Below, in pieces: positions 33,908 through 44,012 of a DNA stretch of 64,000 bases. A model generated the notes under the pieces. The model saw only the letters and a program-made list of their open reading frames with translations. It was not told the DNA's origin and searched no databases. The position numbers and the translations under genes were made by a program. Location: the NCBI GenBank assembly GCA_020633975.1, contig JACKCR010000006.1:186001-250000 (forward strand), read 5' to 3'. Positions within the stretch are counted from its first letter, which is position 1; every line of letters starts with the position of its first letter. This stretch comes from Candidatus Eiseniibacteriota bacterium. GTDB lineage: Bacteria; Eisenbacteria; RBG-16-71-46; CAIMUX01.

Positions 33908-36382
33908 GTGGTGAAGGGGGTTGTCTTCGGTCGGGGTGAGCTGCCGCGGTGGATGCATCCCGCTCTCGTCGTCGTATTCACTCTCTCCGGAGCGTCTGCT
34001 CTCGCGTATCAAGTCCTCTGGACGCGCCAGCTCGGCTTCGTGTTGGGCGGGTCTGCGGTCGCGGTCAGCACCGTACTCGCCGTGTTCTTCGCCGGGCTCG
34101 GTTTGGGGAGCTTCCTGGGCGGGCGGATCGCCGATCGTCTCCACAATCCCCTTGCCGCCTACGGAGTGGCGGAACTGACGATTGCCGCCGCGGCCCTCGC
34201 GACGCCTTTCCTACTCTCGGCATCTGGTGCCGTCTACCTTGGCCTTTACCGCGCACTCGGTGACGCCCCTGGGCTCGTGCTCTTCGGGCGTGTGCTCGCC
34301 ACAACGGTCATTCTCATCGTGCCGACGACCATGATGGGAGCGACACTGCCGCTGATCTCCCGGTTCTACGTCAGGCGTGTCGATCGCCTCGGCCGCGGGC
34401 TGGGCCTCCTCTACGGCGTCAATACGCTGGGCGGGATGATAGGGGCCGGGATCGTTGGCTATGTGTCGATACTCGAGTTCGGAGTGCGGAACTCCTTTTA
34501 TCTGGCCGTCGCGGCCAACGTCCTCGCTGCGTTCACTGCGCTCCTCCTCAGTCGAGGGCACGGACTCGTGGAGGGTGACACTGAGGCAGCGGGTCCGGGC
34601 GACGCCGCAGTCTCGGGAGGGAGGACCAAGGAGACGGGTAGAGCGACCAGATCGGACTCCGGGCTTGGTGCGAACGATCCTGGATTGCTTCGCCTCTGTT
34701 CGCTTGGCTTCTTTATCTCTGGGTTCACGTCGATCGCCTACGAGGTGCTGTGGACACGAGCTCTCAACTTCGCGATCGGCAACAGCGTCTACGCGTTCAC
34801 GACAATCCTCGTGGTTTTCCTCGCAGGCCTAGTCCCGGGCGCCTTCCTCGCGGGGCGTCTGGCCGACCGGACAAGGAGCCCCTTCCGGGCTCTCGCCATC
34901 GTTCAGCTCCTCACCTCAGCGTCGGTTCTCCTCCTTTTCTCGCAGGCGGGGAAACTACCTGGGCTGAGCGTCTACCTCTTCTCCAAACTCGGGGCGGGAA
35001 CGCTCGGGACCGACATCCTGACCAAGGTACTCCCCGCGGGGGTGGCACTGTTCGTTCCCGCTCTCATAATCGGGCTGACCTTCCCTTTGATTCTGAAAGT
35101 CGTTACGGACCGGATCGAGTGGCTCGGGCGCAGGGTCGGTACGTTCTATGCGATCAACACTCTGGGCGGAATCCTCGGGTCTGTGACGGCCGGATTCGTA
35201 CTGCTTCCCTCGGTCGGGTTGAGTCGGGGCATCATCCTGGTTGCAGCGATCAATGCACTGATGGGGGGGCTCTTCCTTCGGCGTGCGGAAAGTGCGAGTG
35301 CCCGTCGCATCGCCCTTCCCGTCGGACTCGTGCTCATGCTCGTGCTCGTGGTTGTGGCGATCACAATACGGCCAGTCCCGTTCATCCGCTACACGACCCT
35401 TGGTCGTGGTGACGACGTAGAGATCCTCTACCACGAGGAGGGGCACACCGCGACCGTGGCCGTCACCGAGAGACCGAGCGATAGTGGCAAGGATCGCTTC
35501 CTCTGGATCAATCTGCTCGGGGCAAGCGTGACCGACGCAGAGTACCACCATCAGCAGTACTACACGTTGATAGCGCTCTACCCGGCCGCTCTCCATCCGA
35601 GTCCCACGAAGGTCTTCGTCGCGGGTCTCGCCTCGGGTGTGACGGCCGGCGCCGCCGCGCTCGACGCGCGAACGGAGTCGGTCACTTGCGTGGAGATTTC
35701 ACCGGAGGTCATCCGGGCTGCGGACCTGTTCTCCTACTACAACTTCGACGTCATGGACGATCCCAAAGTCAGCGTATTGGCAGACGATGCCCGCGCCTAT
35801 CTCGGGACCACCGAAGACCGCTACGACGTCCTCATCACCGATGTGTTCATCTCCGCGGTCACGGGAACGTCCGCTTTGTACAGTCGCGAGTACTTTGAGT
35901 TGTGTCTCAGCCGCCTGGCACCGGGCGGAATCATGAGCGTCGGTGGCGGCGCGCTACGCGACACGGATCAAACGGTGGCACGCACATTCGCCGAGGTCTT
36001 TCCGTACGTTGCGGTGTTCGTCGTCGACGATCGATCGGCCTACAACCGCACGTTTCTCATCGGCTCACGAGAGCCGTTGGACTTCCGGCGCAGCTCCATC
36101 GATGCTGCTTGTTCTCAGCCTCGGGTGGCGGCCGAGTGGTACCGGTACGGAGTGGGTGGCTCGTCTGAGCTGATCTCCACCTACCTGTGTGATCGGGAGA
36201 CAGCCCTCGAGTTCCTGGCCAAGGCGGCGGTTTGTACCGACGATCTGCCGATCATCGACTTCGGGTCGGTGGCATGGGCCGAGGGTTTCCTGCCCACGCG
36301 CGAGACGAGGGGCGGTCCGGGACTTCAGATGCTTCTCCGGCGGGCAGGCGGGACCAGGGCGATCCCGTTTCTCAAGCCGTAA
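33908..36382 (+). CDS. Fused transporter-like membrane protein and spermidine synthase-like domain
   Basis: 824 residues; GTG 33908 or the adjacent GTG 33911 (GGAGG just upstream). About residues 15-220 and 245-470 each hold five to six membrane segments with the repeated pattern GxASLAYQVLWTR (ALAYQVLWTRQLGF and IAYEVLWTRALNFA) and GLGLGSFLGGRIADR, so the membrane part is itself duplicated. Residues 520-800 form a spermidine-synthase-like Rossmann domain: VAGLASGVTAGAAAL, VEISPEVIRAADLF, DDARAYLGTTEDRYDVLITD. The middle loop is Gly/Ala-rich. Such fusions are common in GC-rich bacteria and their substrate is unknown; a true polyamine synthase role is doubtful because the membrane half is unlike SpeE. 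Confidence 0.85.
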   Translation: MVKGVVFGRGELPRWMHPALVVVFTLSGASALAYQVLWTRQLGFVLGGSAVAVSTVLAVFFAGLGLGSFLGGRIADRLHNPLAAYGVAELTIAAAALATPFLLSASGAVYLGLYRALGDAPGLVLFGRVLATTVILIVPTTMMGATLPLISRFYVRRVDRLGRGLGLLYGVNTLGGMIGAGIVGYVSILEFGVRNSFYLAVAANVLAAFTALLLSRGHGLVEGDTEAAGPGDAAVSGGRTKETGRATRSDSGLGANDPGLLRLCSLGFFISGFTSIAYEVLWTRALNFAIGNSVYAFTTILVVFLAGLVPGAFLAGRLADRTRSPFRALAIVQLLTSASVLLLFSQAGKLPGLSVYLFSKLGAGTLGTDILTKVLPAGVALFVPALIIGLTFPLILKVVTDRIEWLGRRVGTFYAINTLGGILGSVTAGFVLLPSVGLSRGIILVAAINALMGGLFLRRAESASARRIALPVGLVLMLVLVVVAITIRPVPFIRYTTLGRGDDVEILYHEEGHTATVAVTERPSDSGKDRFLWINLLGASVTDAEYHHQQYYTLIALYPAALHPSPTKVFVAGLASGVTAGAAALDARTESVTCVEISPEVIRAADLFSYYNFDVMDDPKVSVLADDARAYLGTTEDRYDVLITDVFISAVTGTSALYSREYFELCLSRLAPGGIMSVGGGALRDTDQTVARTFAEVFPYVAVFVVDDRSAYNRTFLIGSREPLDFRRSSIDAACSQPRVAAEWYRYGVGGSSELISTYLCDRETALEFLAKAAVCTDDLPIIDFGSVAWAEGFLPTRETRGGPGLQMLLRRAGGTRAIPFLKP

Positions 36383-36652
36383 TCTGGTGCCGTTCGGATG
36401 GTTGATCGTGGGGCGTGCCAAAGTCGCCAGGCGAGCCGCCCGACTGGACCTCGATCCCCATGGACTCCACGAAACCCTGGTTTCCCGGCCGGATTCGAGC
36501 CAAGTAGCCTCCTGGCGCCTGCCGATGAGTGCTATCCTCGTCAACGGCTCTCGTCCGGAACCGTCTGCGAGAGAGAATCGTCTCCCGCTGGGGTCGAATG
36601 GGACCTCAAACCCTCGGGAAAGGTACTTGTTGCCCCTTCGGAGGTGCCGGGG

Positions 36653-38431
36653 TTGCGTCGAGCTACACCGCTTCCCCGCCAGTTGTCCCTGGGAGCGCTC
36701 GTCCCGCGACTCTTGCTGTTGCTCGCGCTCGGAGCGCTCCTTGCGTGGGGATTCGTCTACGACTCCACCGATTTCTGGTGGGACGAGATCACGTCGCTCG
36801 AGGGCTACGCGCTCTTGGGCTTCCGCGCGATCGTCTCGACATACGACCAGCCGAACAACCATGTTCTCTTCAACCTGGTCGATCGTGTACTGCTCCGACT
36901 CCTCGGAGTTCGTGATCTCACGGCGGCGATGGATCACGTCGAGGCCCTGCGCTGGGGCCAGTGGATGGTGGCAGCCAGTTCGGTTGCCTTCGTCGCGCGG
37001 TCGGGAAGCCGGATTTTCGGACCTATTGGGGGTGCACTCTCTGCGGTTTTCCTGGTCAGCTCGCTTCCCTTTCTAAACTTCGCGATGCAACTCCGGGGAT
37101 ACGGGCTTGGCGTTCTCTTCGCTGCTGCACTGCTCGACTCGTGCTTTCGCCTCTCGGGAGGACCGACGAGACCTCTCCTGGCGACCACGGTGGTCACTCT
37201 CTCTACCTTTGGACTGCTCTACTCGGTACCGTCCAATGTGTATTTCGTCGCATCGGTCGCTTCGTGGACCGGGGTGACACTGTTCGCTTCCCGGATCCAT
37301 CATCGACGAGCCGTCGCCTCTGCACAGACAGTCGAGTGCAATGGGGAGCGCTGGATGCTCCTGGGGCTTCTTGTCGGCACCGCTCTGGCCTTGCTGGCCT
37401 ACCTGCCGATCCTCCAAGAGGTTCTGCACAATCGGTTCGTGTCGGCGCACCCGCCGGATCGTTTCTTCGTCCTGACGACACGGCTTCCCCATGTTCTGGA
37501 CCACCTCTCGAGCTTCCGCTACCCGCTTGTCGTCGCGACCGTCCTAGGACTCCTTTGGCCGCTCGTCCGTGTTTCCGGGGGGGGCGAAGTCTCGGGCACG
37601 GCTCCTGGCCCGCTCACGGCTCCCGGTCCGCTCGGGGTCGCGGCGAGCCGCGAGGTGATGTTGCTGCTCGCAGTCGTCCTGATCCCGTTCGTCCTCTCCT
37701 TCCTTCGGAACGACTGGCCGTTCGAGCGGACTTTCCTCGTCGTCACGCCAGCGTTCGCATTGCTTCTCGGTGGTGGTACGGCCTCGGCGGCTCGGATCTT
37801 CTCGTCACCCGGAAGTCGTGGGCACGCCCTCTCGATGCTCGCGGTCGCCTTCTATGCTCTCGGGACGGCCACTTGGGGCTATCTCCACGTACAGGGTCGC
37901 CTCGACCGTGAGTTTCGCGAGACCCTGGCCGGGGAGCAGAACCTTCTCGGGAACAGCTACCAGTCGCGGTCGTTTCGGCCGTCCGAGGGAGCCGCTTGGC
38001 TAGGTCCGAAGGTCGCCGCAGCTCCCGGTCCGGTTCTCTTCGTTCATGAAGCGGACCGTGTCGCCTGGAGTAGCTACCTCGCTCGCGAAGGTGTTCCGTC
38101 GCTCGGTATGGTGCGACTGATCCCCGCAGAACCCGAGGCCCGGGCCGCCGGGATGACCCACTTGGCTCAGCTGCAGGTCACGAAGCCCGGCGAAGAGCAT
38201 GCGTTCTATGGCGTGCAGCTGTCCCTTCCCTCGCTCGCCGCCGACGATGCGCTCACTCCGATCCTCGAAGCCGCACAGCGGTTCGGTGCAGTCGAGAGGT
38301 TCTACGTGGTCACGGACTTTCCGTCGTGGACGACGAACCTCGCGCGAGAGATCCCGGCCGGATGGACTGCGATGCCGCTTCGCGAGACGGGCGGTTTCGG
38401 GACGATCTGGGAGCTTCGTCCGCCGGGGTAG
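36653..38431 (+). CDS. GT-C-type glycosyltransferase-like membrane protein
   Basis: 592 residues from a TTG at 36653, chosen for GGAGGTG six bases upstream; earlier in-frame starts would add a low-complexity tail before the first membrane segment (LLLLLALGALLAWGFVY). The acidic motif FWWDEITSLEGYALLG directly after that segment is the hallmark of the GT-C (PMT/ArnT-like) fold, where Asp/Glu on the first periplasmic loop are catalytic. Around ten membrane segments and a C-terminal soluble domain (about 480-592) follow. It would transfer a sugar from a polyprenyl-phosphate donor to an envelope acceptor. A short Gly/Pro/Leu repeat (TAPGPL) sits in one loop. Confidence 0.75.
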   Translation: MRRATPLPRQLSLGALVPRLLLLLALGALLAWGFVYDSTDFWWDEITSLEGYALLGFRAIVSTYDQPNNHVLFNLVDRVLLRLLGVRDLTAAMDHVEALRWGQWMVAASSVAFVARSGSRIFGPIGGALSAVFLVSSLPFLNFAMQLRGYGLGVLFAAALLDSCFRLSGGPTRPLLATTVVTLSTFGLLYSVPSNVYFVASVASWTGVTLFASRIHHRRAVASAQTVECNGERWMLLGLLVGTALALLAYLPILQEVLHNRFVSAHPPDRFFVLTTRLPHVLDHLSSFRYPLVVATVLGLLWPLVRVSGGGEVSGTAPGPLTAPGPLGVAASREVMLLLAVVLIPFVLSFLRNDWPFERTFLVVTPAFALLLGGGTASAARIFSSPGSRGHALSMLAVAFYALGTATWGYLHVQGRLDREFRETLAGEQNLLGNSYQSRSFRPSEGAAWLGPKVAAAPGPVLFVHEADRVAWSSYLAREGVPSLGMVRLIPAEPEARAAGMTHLAQLQVTKPGEEHAFYGVQLSLPSLAADDALTPILEAAQRFGAVERFYVVTDFPSWTTNLAREIPAGWTAMPLRETGGFGTIWELRPPG

Positions 38432-38734
38432 GGCGGAACGTCGAGCGCGGGGGAATGGGTTTCCGTTCCGAGTGAATGTTCACGTCCCACCCTGGTACTC
38501 CCCCTCGTGCCGAACCACAGCCGACCCGTGCCGCGAGCCCGAGCATCACGCCTCCTTCACGCTGACTTCTCGTGCCCGTGAACACCCCGGCTGCTAGATT
38601 CGTCTCGTCAGGAGGACTACCGCCGGTCGTTCGCCGGGAATCCGCCCTCTCTCCCCGCGGATTCCGCCGCCCGTTCTTGGAGCTGGCAGCACGGCCGGTT
38701 GCTACCAACGCATCTCAAAGGAGGAGTTCGAGGA
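38432..38734. other. Intergenic, possible promoter for the subtilase gene
   Basis: 303 bases. An extended -10-like TGCTAGATT lies at about 38592-38600; no convincing -35. No other gene or structure recognised. Confidence 0.3.
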
Positions 38735-41428
38735 ATGCGCATACTGAAGTCGACTCTGCTCGCTCTGGGCCTAGCCCTCCTCACTTCGGCCGCGTCTTCG
38801 GCCGTGGCTTCGGCGGACACGTCGAAGGGCACAGGATTGGACGCGCGACTCGCGGCGTCGCCGGATCAGTTCGCACCGCCGACCGCGGACGGACAGCTTC
38901 CGGTGATGATCATGGGGCGGAACTTGGAGGCAGCGGCTCGCGCGATCGAGGCTGCTGGAGGCTCCGTGACCTACCGGTTCGAGAACCTGCCGGCCCTCTC
39001 AGCGACGGTGCCGCCGGAGGCGTTGGCTGCTCTGGGACGTGTCTCCGGGCTCGACTACGTCGGTCGGCAGACCATGGTCCACACCGCAATCCTCCCGCCG
39101 TCCTTCCCGCTCGGAACGGACGGGCGATTCGATCCGGCCGACGTTCCCGAGGACTGCATCGTTCCTCTTCACTCAAAGCCACTCCGGAGCACGCCACTCG
39201 ACCGGAAGTCGCTCGAGGCCGTCTCATCCGGCGCCATGTCCGCCGGTCGCGGCCTCGCGAAGCGCGCCTTCTCCGAGTACAACGACATGACTGGCGCGAG
39301 CGAAGTCTGGGAGGAGACGAACTACGGAGAGGGCGTGATCGTCACCGTCATCGATAGCGGCATCTATCCCGGACATCCGATGCTGGATGGGAACGTGATC
39401 GGAGGAACGAACCTCGTGCCGGCTGCGGAAGAGGAGGCGTGGGACTACAACGGAGACAACATCCCGGATGGTCTCTCCTTCGACTGGGACGCGATCGAGA
39501 ACGGGAACCATGGGACCGGGGTTTCGAGCCTGGTCGCGGGTCATGTCGAGCTCGTGCTTCCAGAGGACGACCCGTTCGTGCTCGCGGTGGCGGCGAACAG
39601 CCCGGGCTCGGTCGAGTTCCCCGGAGACGGAACCGCGATCATCTCGCTCACGGGTACGGCGCCTGGTGCGTCGCTCTATGCGGTCAAGGTGTTCCCGTAC
39701 GGCATCGGGAGTGCGCCGGACGCGCGCGTCGCGGAGGCGATCGACCTCGTCATCTCGATGAAGAAGACCGGTGAGCTCGACACGGACGTGATCAACATGA
39801 GCCTCAGTGGTCCGGTGATGAACGACGGTGGAAACCCGCTCGACCTACTCGTGGATGCGGCAACGGCCGCCGGCATCACCGTCGTCTCGGCGGCGTCGAA
39901 CGAAGGTCCGGTTCTCATGAGCGTGGGAAGCCCAGCCAGTGCGCACACGGGGCTCGCAGTGGGTGCGGTGAGCGATCCGCTCCATGCGCGCGTGGGTATC
40001 GACTACTTGTTCGGTCAGGTCGGAATCGGTCAGGTCTTCTATCCACACGACGCAATGATGGTCGGGGACTTCAGCGCACGTGGGCTCACCGCCGACCGGC
40101 GGCTCAAGCCGGACGTCGTCGCCACCGGGTTCCTCACCTTCTCGGCGACGAACGAGGACTTCGACGGCGACGGCCTACGGGACACGCCGACCTACGGCTT
40201 CGGAGTTGGGACGTCGCTCGCATCGCCCACCGTTGCGGGCGCGGCGGCACTCGTCACCGCCTACGGGAAGCTCAACGGATTGGGAGACCAGGCCCCATAC
40301 GTCGCGAACGCACTTCGCAACGGCGCCATCCCGATCTCGCACCTCCGGTCGTTCAGCATGCGGGACCAAGGCTACGGGTTCATCAACTTGCCTGCCGCGC
40401 TCGAGGAACTAGAGGCGGGAGCGATGTCTCCGGATCCGGCCGATCCGCGCCACATCCTCACCCGGCAGGTGGCTGTCACGAATGGTGTGCAGTCGTTCCG
40501 GACGGCATCGCTGAACGCAGGTGAGTCGTACGATTTCTTCATCGACGTGCCGGAGAACACCGGGATCATCGAGTTCACGATCGACGACGTCGAGCTCGGC
40601 ATGAACCAGAATCCACTCACGGGCGACGGGCTCGTCTTCCTCGTCCACTCGGCGAAGCGCGGGGCGAGCGGGGACTACCACTACGTGTCGTCTCCGGCCA
40701 CGCCGGGAGACCAGTTCGTCTACGAGTTCCCGGAGCCGGGCAGGGCGCGTGTCACCGTGCTCGCGCCGTTCTCCAACTTCAGCCCGGCAAGTCTCGGCTT
40801 CAGCATGCAAGGGGAGTCACTCGACATCACCGCCGACTACACCGCGACAGGTTCGCTCGGCTTCGGTGAGTCTGCGTTCTACGAAGTCGACGTGCCGGAA
40901 GGGTTCGGCATCCTCGGGGTTCGCCTCTCTTGGGATCACGACTGGAGTCAGTTCCCGACCTACGACCTCGACATGTTCATCTTCGGACCGAACGGTGAGT
41001 TCGTGCCCGCCGCGTCGATCGACAGTCCGGAGTTGGCCATCATCGAGAACCCTGCCGGCGGCACGTGGGGCTTCTACATCGAGGACTACTTCAGTGTCGA
41101 GGGGTCGGAAAACTACACGCTCGAGATGGCGTTCCTCGACGAGCAAGAGACGGGCGCGCCGGACTTCTCGGCGCTGCCGAAGGCGAGTCTCTCCAGGACC
41201 GACGCGCAGGATGGGTCGGTTCTGAGGCTCGACATCCCGGTTGCAGGACGAGTCGACGTCGGACTCTTCGACGTCACCGGACGCCGGATCGAGCGCCTGT
41301 TGGATCGCGAGCTCGCCGCGGGAACGCACGAACTCAACGTGGCGATGCCGGACTTGGCGCACGGCATCTACTTCCTCCGCGCGCAGACGCAGTCGGGCGC
41401 GACGGTGAAGAAGGTGTTCCTGCACTAG
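38735..41428 (+). CDS. Secreted subtilisin-like (S8) serine protease with FlgD-like C-terminal domain
   Basis: 897 residues; ATG 38735 has AAGGAGG ten bases upstream. Signal peptide residues 1-26, then an inhibitor-like propeptide to about residue 160. The catalytic triad is complete: Asp207 (VTVIDSGIYPGHPML), His259 (NHGTGVSSLVAG) and Ser494 (GVGTSLASPTVAG). A protease-associated insert lies between His and Ser. After the protease come two beta-sandwich domains of the pre-peptidase C-terminal type (SYDFFIDVPENTG, and SAFYEVDVPEGFGILGVRLS) and a short FlgD-like module (VDVGLFDVTGRRIERLLD, HGIYFLRAQTQSG). Likely an extracellular or surface protease that matures by propeptide removal. Confidence 0.92.
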   Translation: MRILKSTLLALGLALLTSAASSAVASADTSKGTGLDARLAASPDQFAPPTADGQLPVMIMGRNLEAAARAIEAAGGSVTYRFENLPALSATVPPEALAALGRVSGLDYVGRQTMVHTAILPPSFPLGTDGRFDPADVPEDCIVPLHSKPLRSTPLDRKSLEAVSSGAMSAGRGLAKRAFSEYNDMTGASEVWEETNYGEGVIVTVIDSGIYPGHPMLDGNVIGGTNLVPAAEEEAWDYNGDNIPDGLSFDWDAIENGNHGTGVSSLVAGHVELVLPEDDPFVLAVAANSPGSVEFPGDGTAIISLTGTAPGASLYAVKVFPYGIGSAPDARVAEAIDLVISMKKTGELDTDVINMSLSGPVMNDGGNPLDLLVDAATAAGITVVSAASNEGPVLMSVGSPASAHTGLAVGAVSDPLHARVGIDYLFGQVGIGQVFYPHDAMMVGDFSARGLTADRRLKPDVVATGFLTFSATNEDFDGDGLRDTPTYGFGVGTSLASPTVAGAAALVTAYGKLNGLGDQAPYVANALRNGAIPISHLRSFSMRDQGYGFINLPAALEELEAGAMSPDPADPRHILTRQVAVTNGVQSFRTASLNAGESYDFFIDVPENTGIIEFTIDDVELGMNQNPLTGDGLVFLVHSAKRGASGDYHYVSSPATPGDQFVYEFPEPGRARVTVLAPFSNFSPASLGFSMQGESLDITADYTATGSLGFGESAFYEVDVPEGFGILGVRLSWDHDWSQFPTYDLDMFIFGPNGEFVPAASIDSPELAIIENPAGGTWGFYIEDYFSVEGSENYTLEMAFLDEQETGAPDFSALPKASLSRTDAQDGSVLRLDIPVAGRVDVGLFDVTGRRIERLLDRELAAGTHELNVAMPDLAHGIYFLRAQTQSGATVKKVFLH

Positions 41429-41464
41429 GCGGCATCGGAAAGCCGGCGATCGCGCCAGAAATGC

Positions 41465-41529
41465 AGAGATCCGCGCTTCGATCGACCGGGGGCCGCGAAG
41501 TACCCGGTGTTCACGAAGCGCGGATCTCT
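41465..41529. terminator. Long perfect inverted repeat between convergent genes
   Basis: AGAGATCCGCGCTTCG (41465-41480) and its exact complement CGAAGCGCGGATCTCT (41514-41529) with a 33-nt loop. Sixteen uninterrupted pairs placed between the convergent subtilase and LTxxQ-lipoprotein genes suit a bidirectional terminator; no T run flanks it, and a mobile or protein-binding palindrome is also possible. Confidence 0.6.
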
Positions 41530-41574
41530 AGCGCGTCGGATCCTTCCGACAGTCAGAGCTCCAGAGTCAGTTGA

Positions 41575-42579
41575 CTAGAGCTCGACGTTTCCGCGACAAG
41601 GCTCGTGCATGCCACGAAGCTCGTCGAGGATCCCAATCTGTTCTTCGGTCAGCTCGAGACGGACGTCAGCGGCCGTCTCTTCCTGGATCGTGCGGAACGC
41701 TTCCCATGCCTCAGCCGAGGTCAGGCTTTCGGCCTCGATCGACTCGAGGAGAGCGGTCAGGTCCGGCTTGGCAGCCTCGATCACCGCGGTGATCGCGAGT
41801 TCCTGCTCGTCCGTGAGGTCCAGGAGTGCATCGAGGTGACCGACGCGCATCTCCGTCCGCTGGTCGAAGCGCTGGAGGAGGTGGTCGAGACGGCGGGCGA
41901 GGATGGTCAGCTTGTTCTGCTCGAGGGCGGCGTTCTGCTCCTCGGTCAGGATGTCCGCGATTGCCGCCTGGAGGGCTTCCCGTACGTCTTCACGTGCGGC
42001 GATCAGTTCCTCTTCCGAGAGGACGCCGTCGCGGTACTGCTCGCAGAGGTCATAGACGTCTTCCCGCGCGGCGGCGAGCGCGTCACGGATGGCGACGACC
42101 TGCTCGCGGGAGAGGTCGAGTCCGTGGAAGAGCCCGCGGATTCCGGGGATCAGACCGGCAGCGCGTTCGCCTGGCTCGGGACGGAACTCATCGGCGCGGG
42201 CGCCGACCGCGCGTCCGGCCATTTCCCGCAGCGCTGTCATCTGAGCCTCGTTCAGAGTCTCGGAGGCGCGGGCGAGGAAGGCGACGGCGGGAGCGTCTTC
42301 GAGGAGGACGTCTTCCATGTTCTCGGAGCGACGGGATTCGATCCGCCACTGATTGAGCGCACGCTCCACTTCGGCAGCCTGCTCGGCCGTGAGTGCGACT
42401 TCGTTCTGGACGTCCGAGATCGTCGGGATCGCTTCTTCTTCCTGGTTCGTCGGATCAGGGCTCGTGGTGGCGTCGTTCGAGTCGGAGCAGCCCGACGCGA
42501 ACAGCAGTGCGCTCGTTCCGAAGAGGACGAGGGCAGGCAGGACTCGAGCCGAACGGGGGAGTGTCAGTAGGCGTCGCAC
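41575..42579 (-). CDS. Lipoprotein with LTxxQ (Spy/CpxP-like) motifs
   Basis: 334 residues; GTG 42579 has AAAGGA seven bases upstream. Lipobox LLFASGC (Cys about residue 31) then an acidic linker. The mature part is helical with five LTxxQ-type motifs: VALTAEQAAEVERAL, LDLSREQVVAIRDAL, DILTEEQNAALEQ, LDLTDEQELAITAV and LELTEEQIGILDEL. This motif defines the Spy/CpxP family of periplasmic chaperones and stress sensors, but the usual protein is about 160 residues, so this is a double-length form, possibly two modules. Outer- or inner-membrane anchored in the periplasm. Confidence 0.8.
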   Translation of the reverse strand: MRRLLTLPRSARVLPALVLFGTSALLFASGCSDSNDATTSPDPTNQEEEAIPTISDVQNEVALTAEQAAEVERALNQWRIESRRSENMEDVLLEDAPAVAFLARASETLNEAQMTALREMAGRAVGARADEFRPEPGERAAGLIPGIRGLFHGLDLSREQVVAIRDALAAAREDVYDLCEQYRDGVLSEEELIAAREDVREALQAAIADILTEEQNAALEQNKLTILARRLDHLLQRFDQRTEMRVGHLDALLDLTDEQELAITAVIEAAKPDLTALLESIEAESLTSAEAWEAFRTIQEETAADVRLELTEEQIGILDELRGMHEPCRGNVEL

Positions 42580-42842
42580 AGTGCATTCCTTTCCCTGGGG
42601 GTAGAACCCCATCATTGGTCGTTCCTCGGCACACCCTAGATCCCCCGTGCGCCGTTCTTCGTATGGAGAGCAGCAATGCGCGTGCCGTCCTGGACGGCGT
42701 CGAGCTAAGGGGCCAGTTTCTGGGCATTTGAACCTGTCCGGCGCTAGCGTCGGGGCCGGTGAACCCTGCTAGGTGTGTACCGTACGGTTCCGGATCGACG
42801 CCGCGCCTGAACCACTGGGGGCACCGCGTGCTGCCTAGACGT

Positions 42843-44012
42843 TCAGGACACCTCGATGCCGATCACCGCCCGGTCGTCGTCGCTTTGGCGACTTCCGGTG
42901 TGGGCCACCCAGGCGCGTTCGACTTCGGTGAGGACGGCTTCGAGTGCGGCCCCCTTGGGAATCTCGCCCGAGACGCATGCCAAGAGAGGACTCGGGCCGC
43001 CTTCTTCGGGTGCCTCGCCGAACATCGCATCCGATCCGTTCGCGCCTTCGGTGTAGCCGTCGGTGAAGAGGAAGAACCGGTCGCCTTCGGCGCGCGCATG
43101 GCTTTGCGTGAACCGCTCGGGCTGCGCGAAGCCTGTGTTGACAGGGATCCCGTTCGAGGTGAGTTCGAATGCAGCTCCTGTCTTCGTGAACCCCAAGACA
43201 GCCGGGTGGCCAGCGCCGCAGTAGCGCACGTCATCCTTACCGAAGACGAGGAGGAATGCGGTGACGAACCCGTTGATCTGGGAGCGCATGAGTTCCTGTT
43301 CGAGCTGGATCAACGCCTCTGCGGGATCGGGGCTCTCCGCCAGGGATCGCTGGAGCTGAGACTTGATGATGCCGGTCGCCATCGCGGCGGTGGGGCCGTG
43401 GCCCATCACGTCGGCGATGAGGACGGCGATCTCTCCTCCCGGGAGTCGCCAGTAGTCGTAGAAGTCTCCGGAGAGGCGTTCCGATGCGATGTGATGGGAG
43501 ACGATGCGGACTCCGGACTCCTCGAACGTCGGCGCAGGAAGCAGCCGTCTCTGGAACTTCCTCGCGGCTTCGAGGTCTCGCTCCAGACGACGCATCTGGC
43601 GGTCGAGCGCTTCCCTTGCTGCCTGGATCTCGACGATCCTGTCTGCCAACGTCTCGAGCACGGAAACGGGGAACGGCTTCCGGAGGAAGAAGAACGCCTT
43701 CCTACGGATCGAGTCTTCCAGCACTTCGTCCGGATCGGCGGAGCTGCCGGTCATGACGATGACGTCGATTTCCGGGCGAAGGAGTTTGATCCGCGTGAGC
43801 AGCTCGAGCCCGGACAGGCCCGGAAGCCGCACGTCGACGACGGCGAAATGGAACGACTGCTCTTCCAGGATCCGAAGCGCGGCCTCTCCGTGCTCTGCTT
43901 CGACGACGTCGAAGCGATCTTGGAAGACGCGGCGCGCCATGTAGCGCATTCCGGGTTCGTCATCGACGATCAACACACGTCGACGGGGAGCGGCTCCATC
44001 GCCCTTCGTCAT
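42843..44012 (-). CDS. Response regulator with PP2C-type serine phosphatase output
   Basis: 389 residues. ATG 44012 overlaps the stop of the kinase gene (ATGA). Receiver domain residues 12-125 with the phospho-acceptor Asp60 (HFAVVDVRLPGLSG), acidic Asp17/Asp18 and Lys in FFLRKPFPVSVL. A coiled-coil linker (about 140-180, AALDRQMRRLERDLEAARK-like) joins it to an RsbU/SpoIIE phosphatase domain: SGDFYDYWRLPGG, VLIADVMGHGPTAAM, RYCGAGHPAVL, LFTDGYTEGAN and DDDRAVIGIEVS hold the metal-binding Asp residues. Phosphorylation probably switches the phosphatase, which would act on an anti-anti-sigma-type STAS protein. No such partner is in the window. Confidence 0.9.
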   Translation of the reverse strand: MTKGDGAAPRRRVLIVDDEPGMRYMARRVFQDRFDVVEAEHGEAALRILEEQSFHFAVVDVRLPGLSGLELLTRIKLLRPEIDVIVMTGSSADPDEVLEDSIRRKAFFFLRKPFPVSVLETLADRIVEIQAAREALDRQMRRLERDLEAARKFQRRLLPAPTFEESGVRIVSHHIASERLSGDFYDYWRLPGGEIAVLIADVMGHGPTAAMATGIIKSQLQRSLAESPDPAEALIQLEQELMRSQINGFVTAFLLVFGKDDVRYCGAGHPAVLGFTKTGAAFELTSNGIPVNTGFAQPERFTQSHARAEGDRFFLFTDGYTEGANGSDAMFGEAPEEGGPSPLLACVSGEIPKGAALEAVLTEVERAWVAHTGSRQSDDDRAVIGIEVS

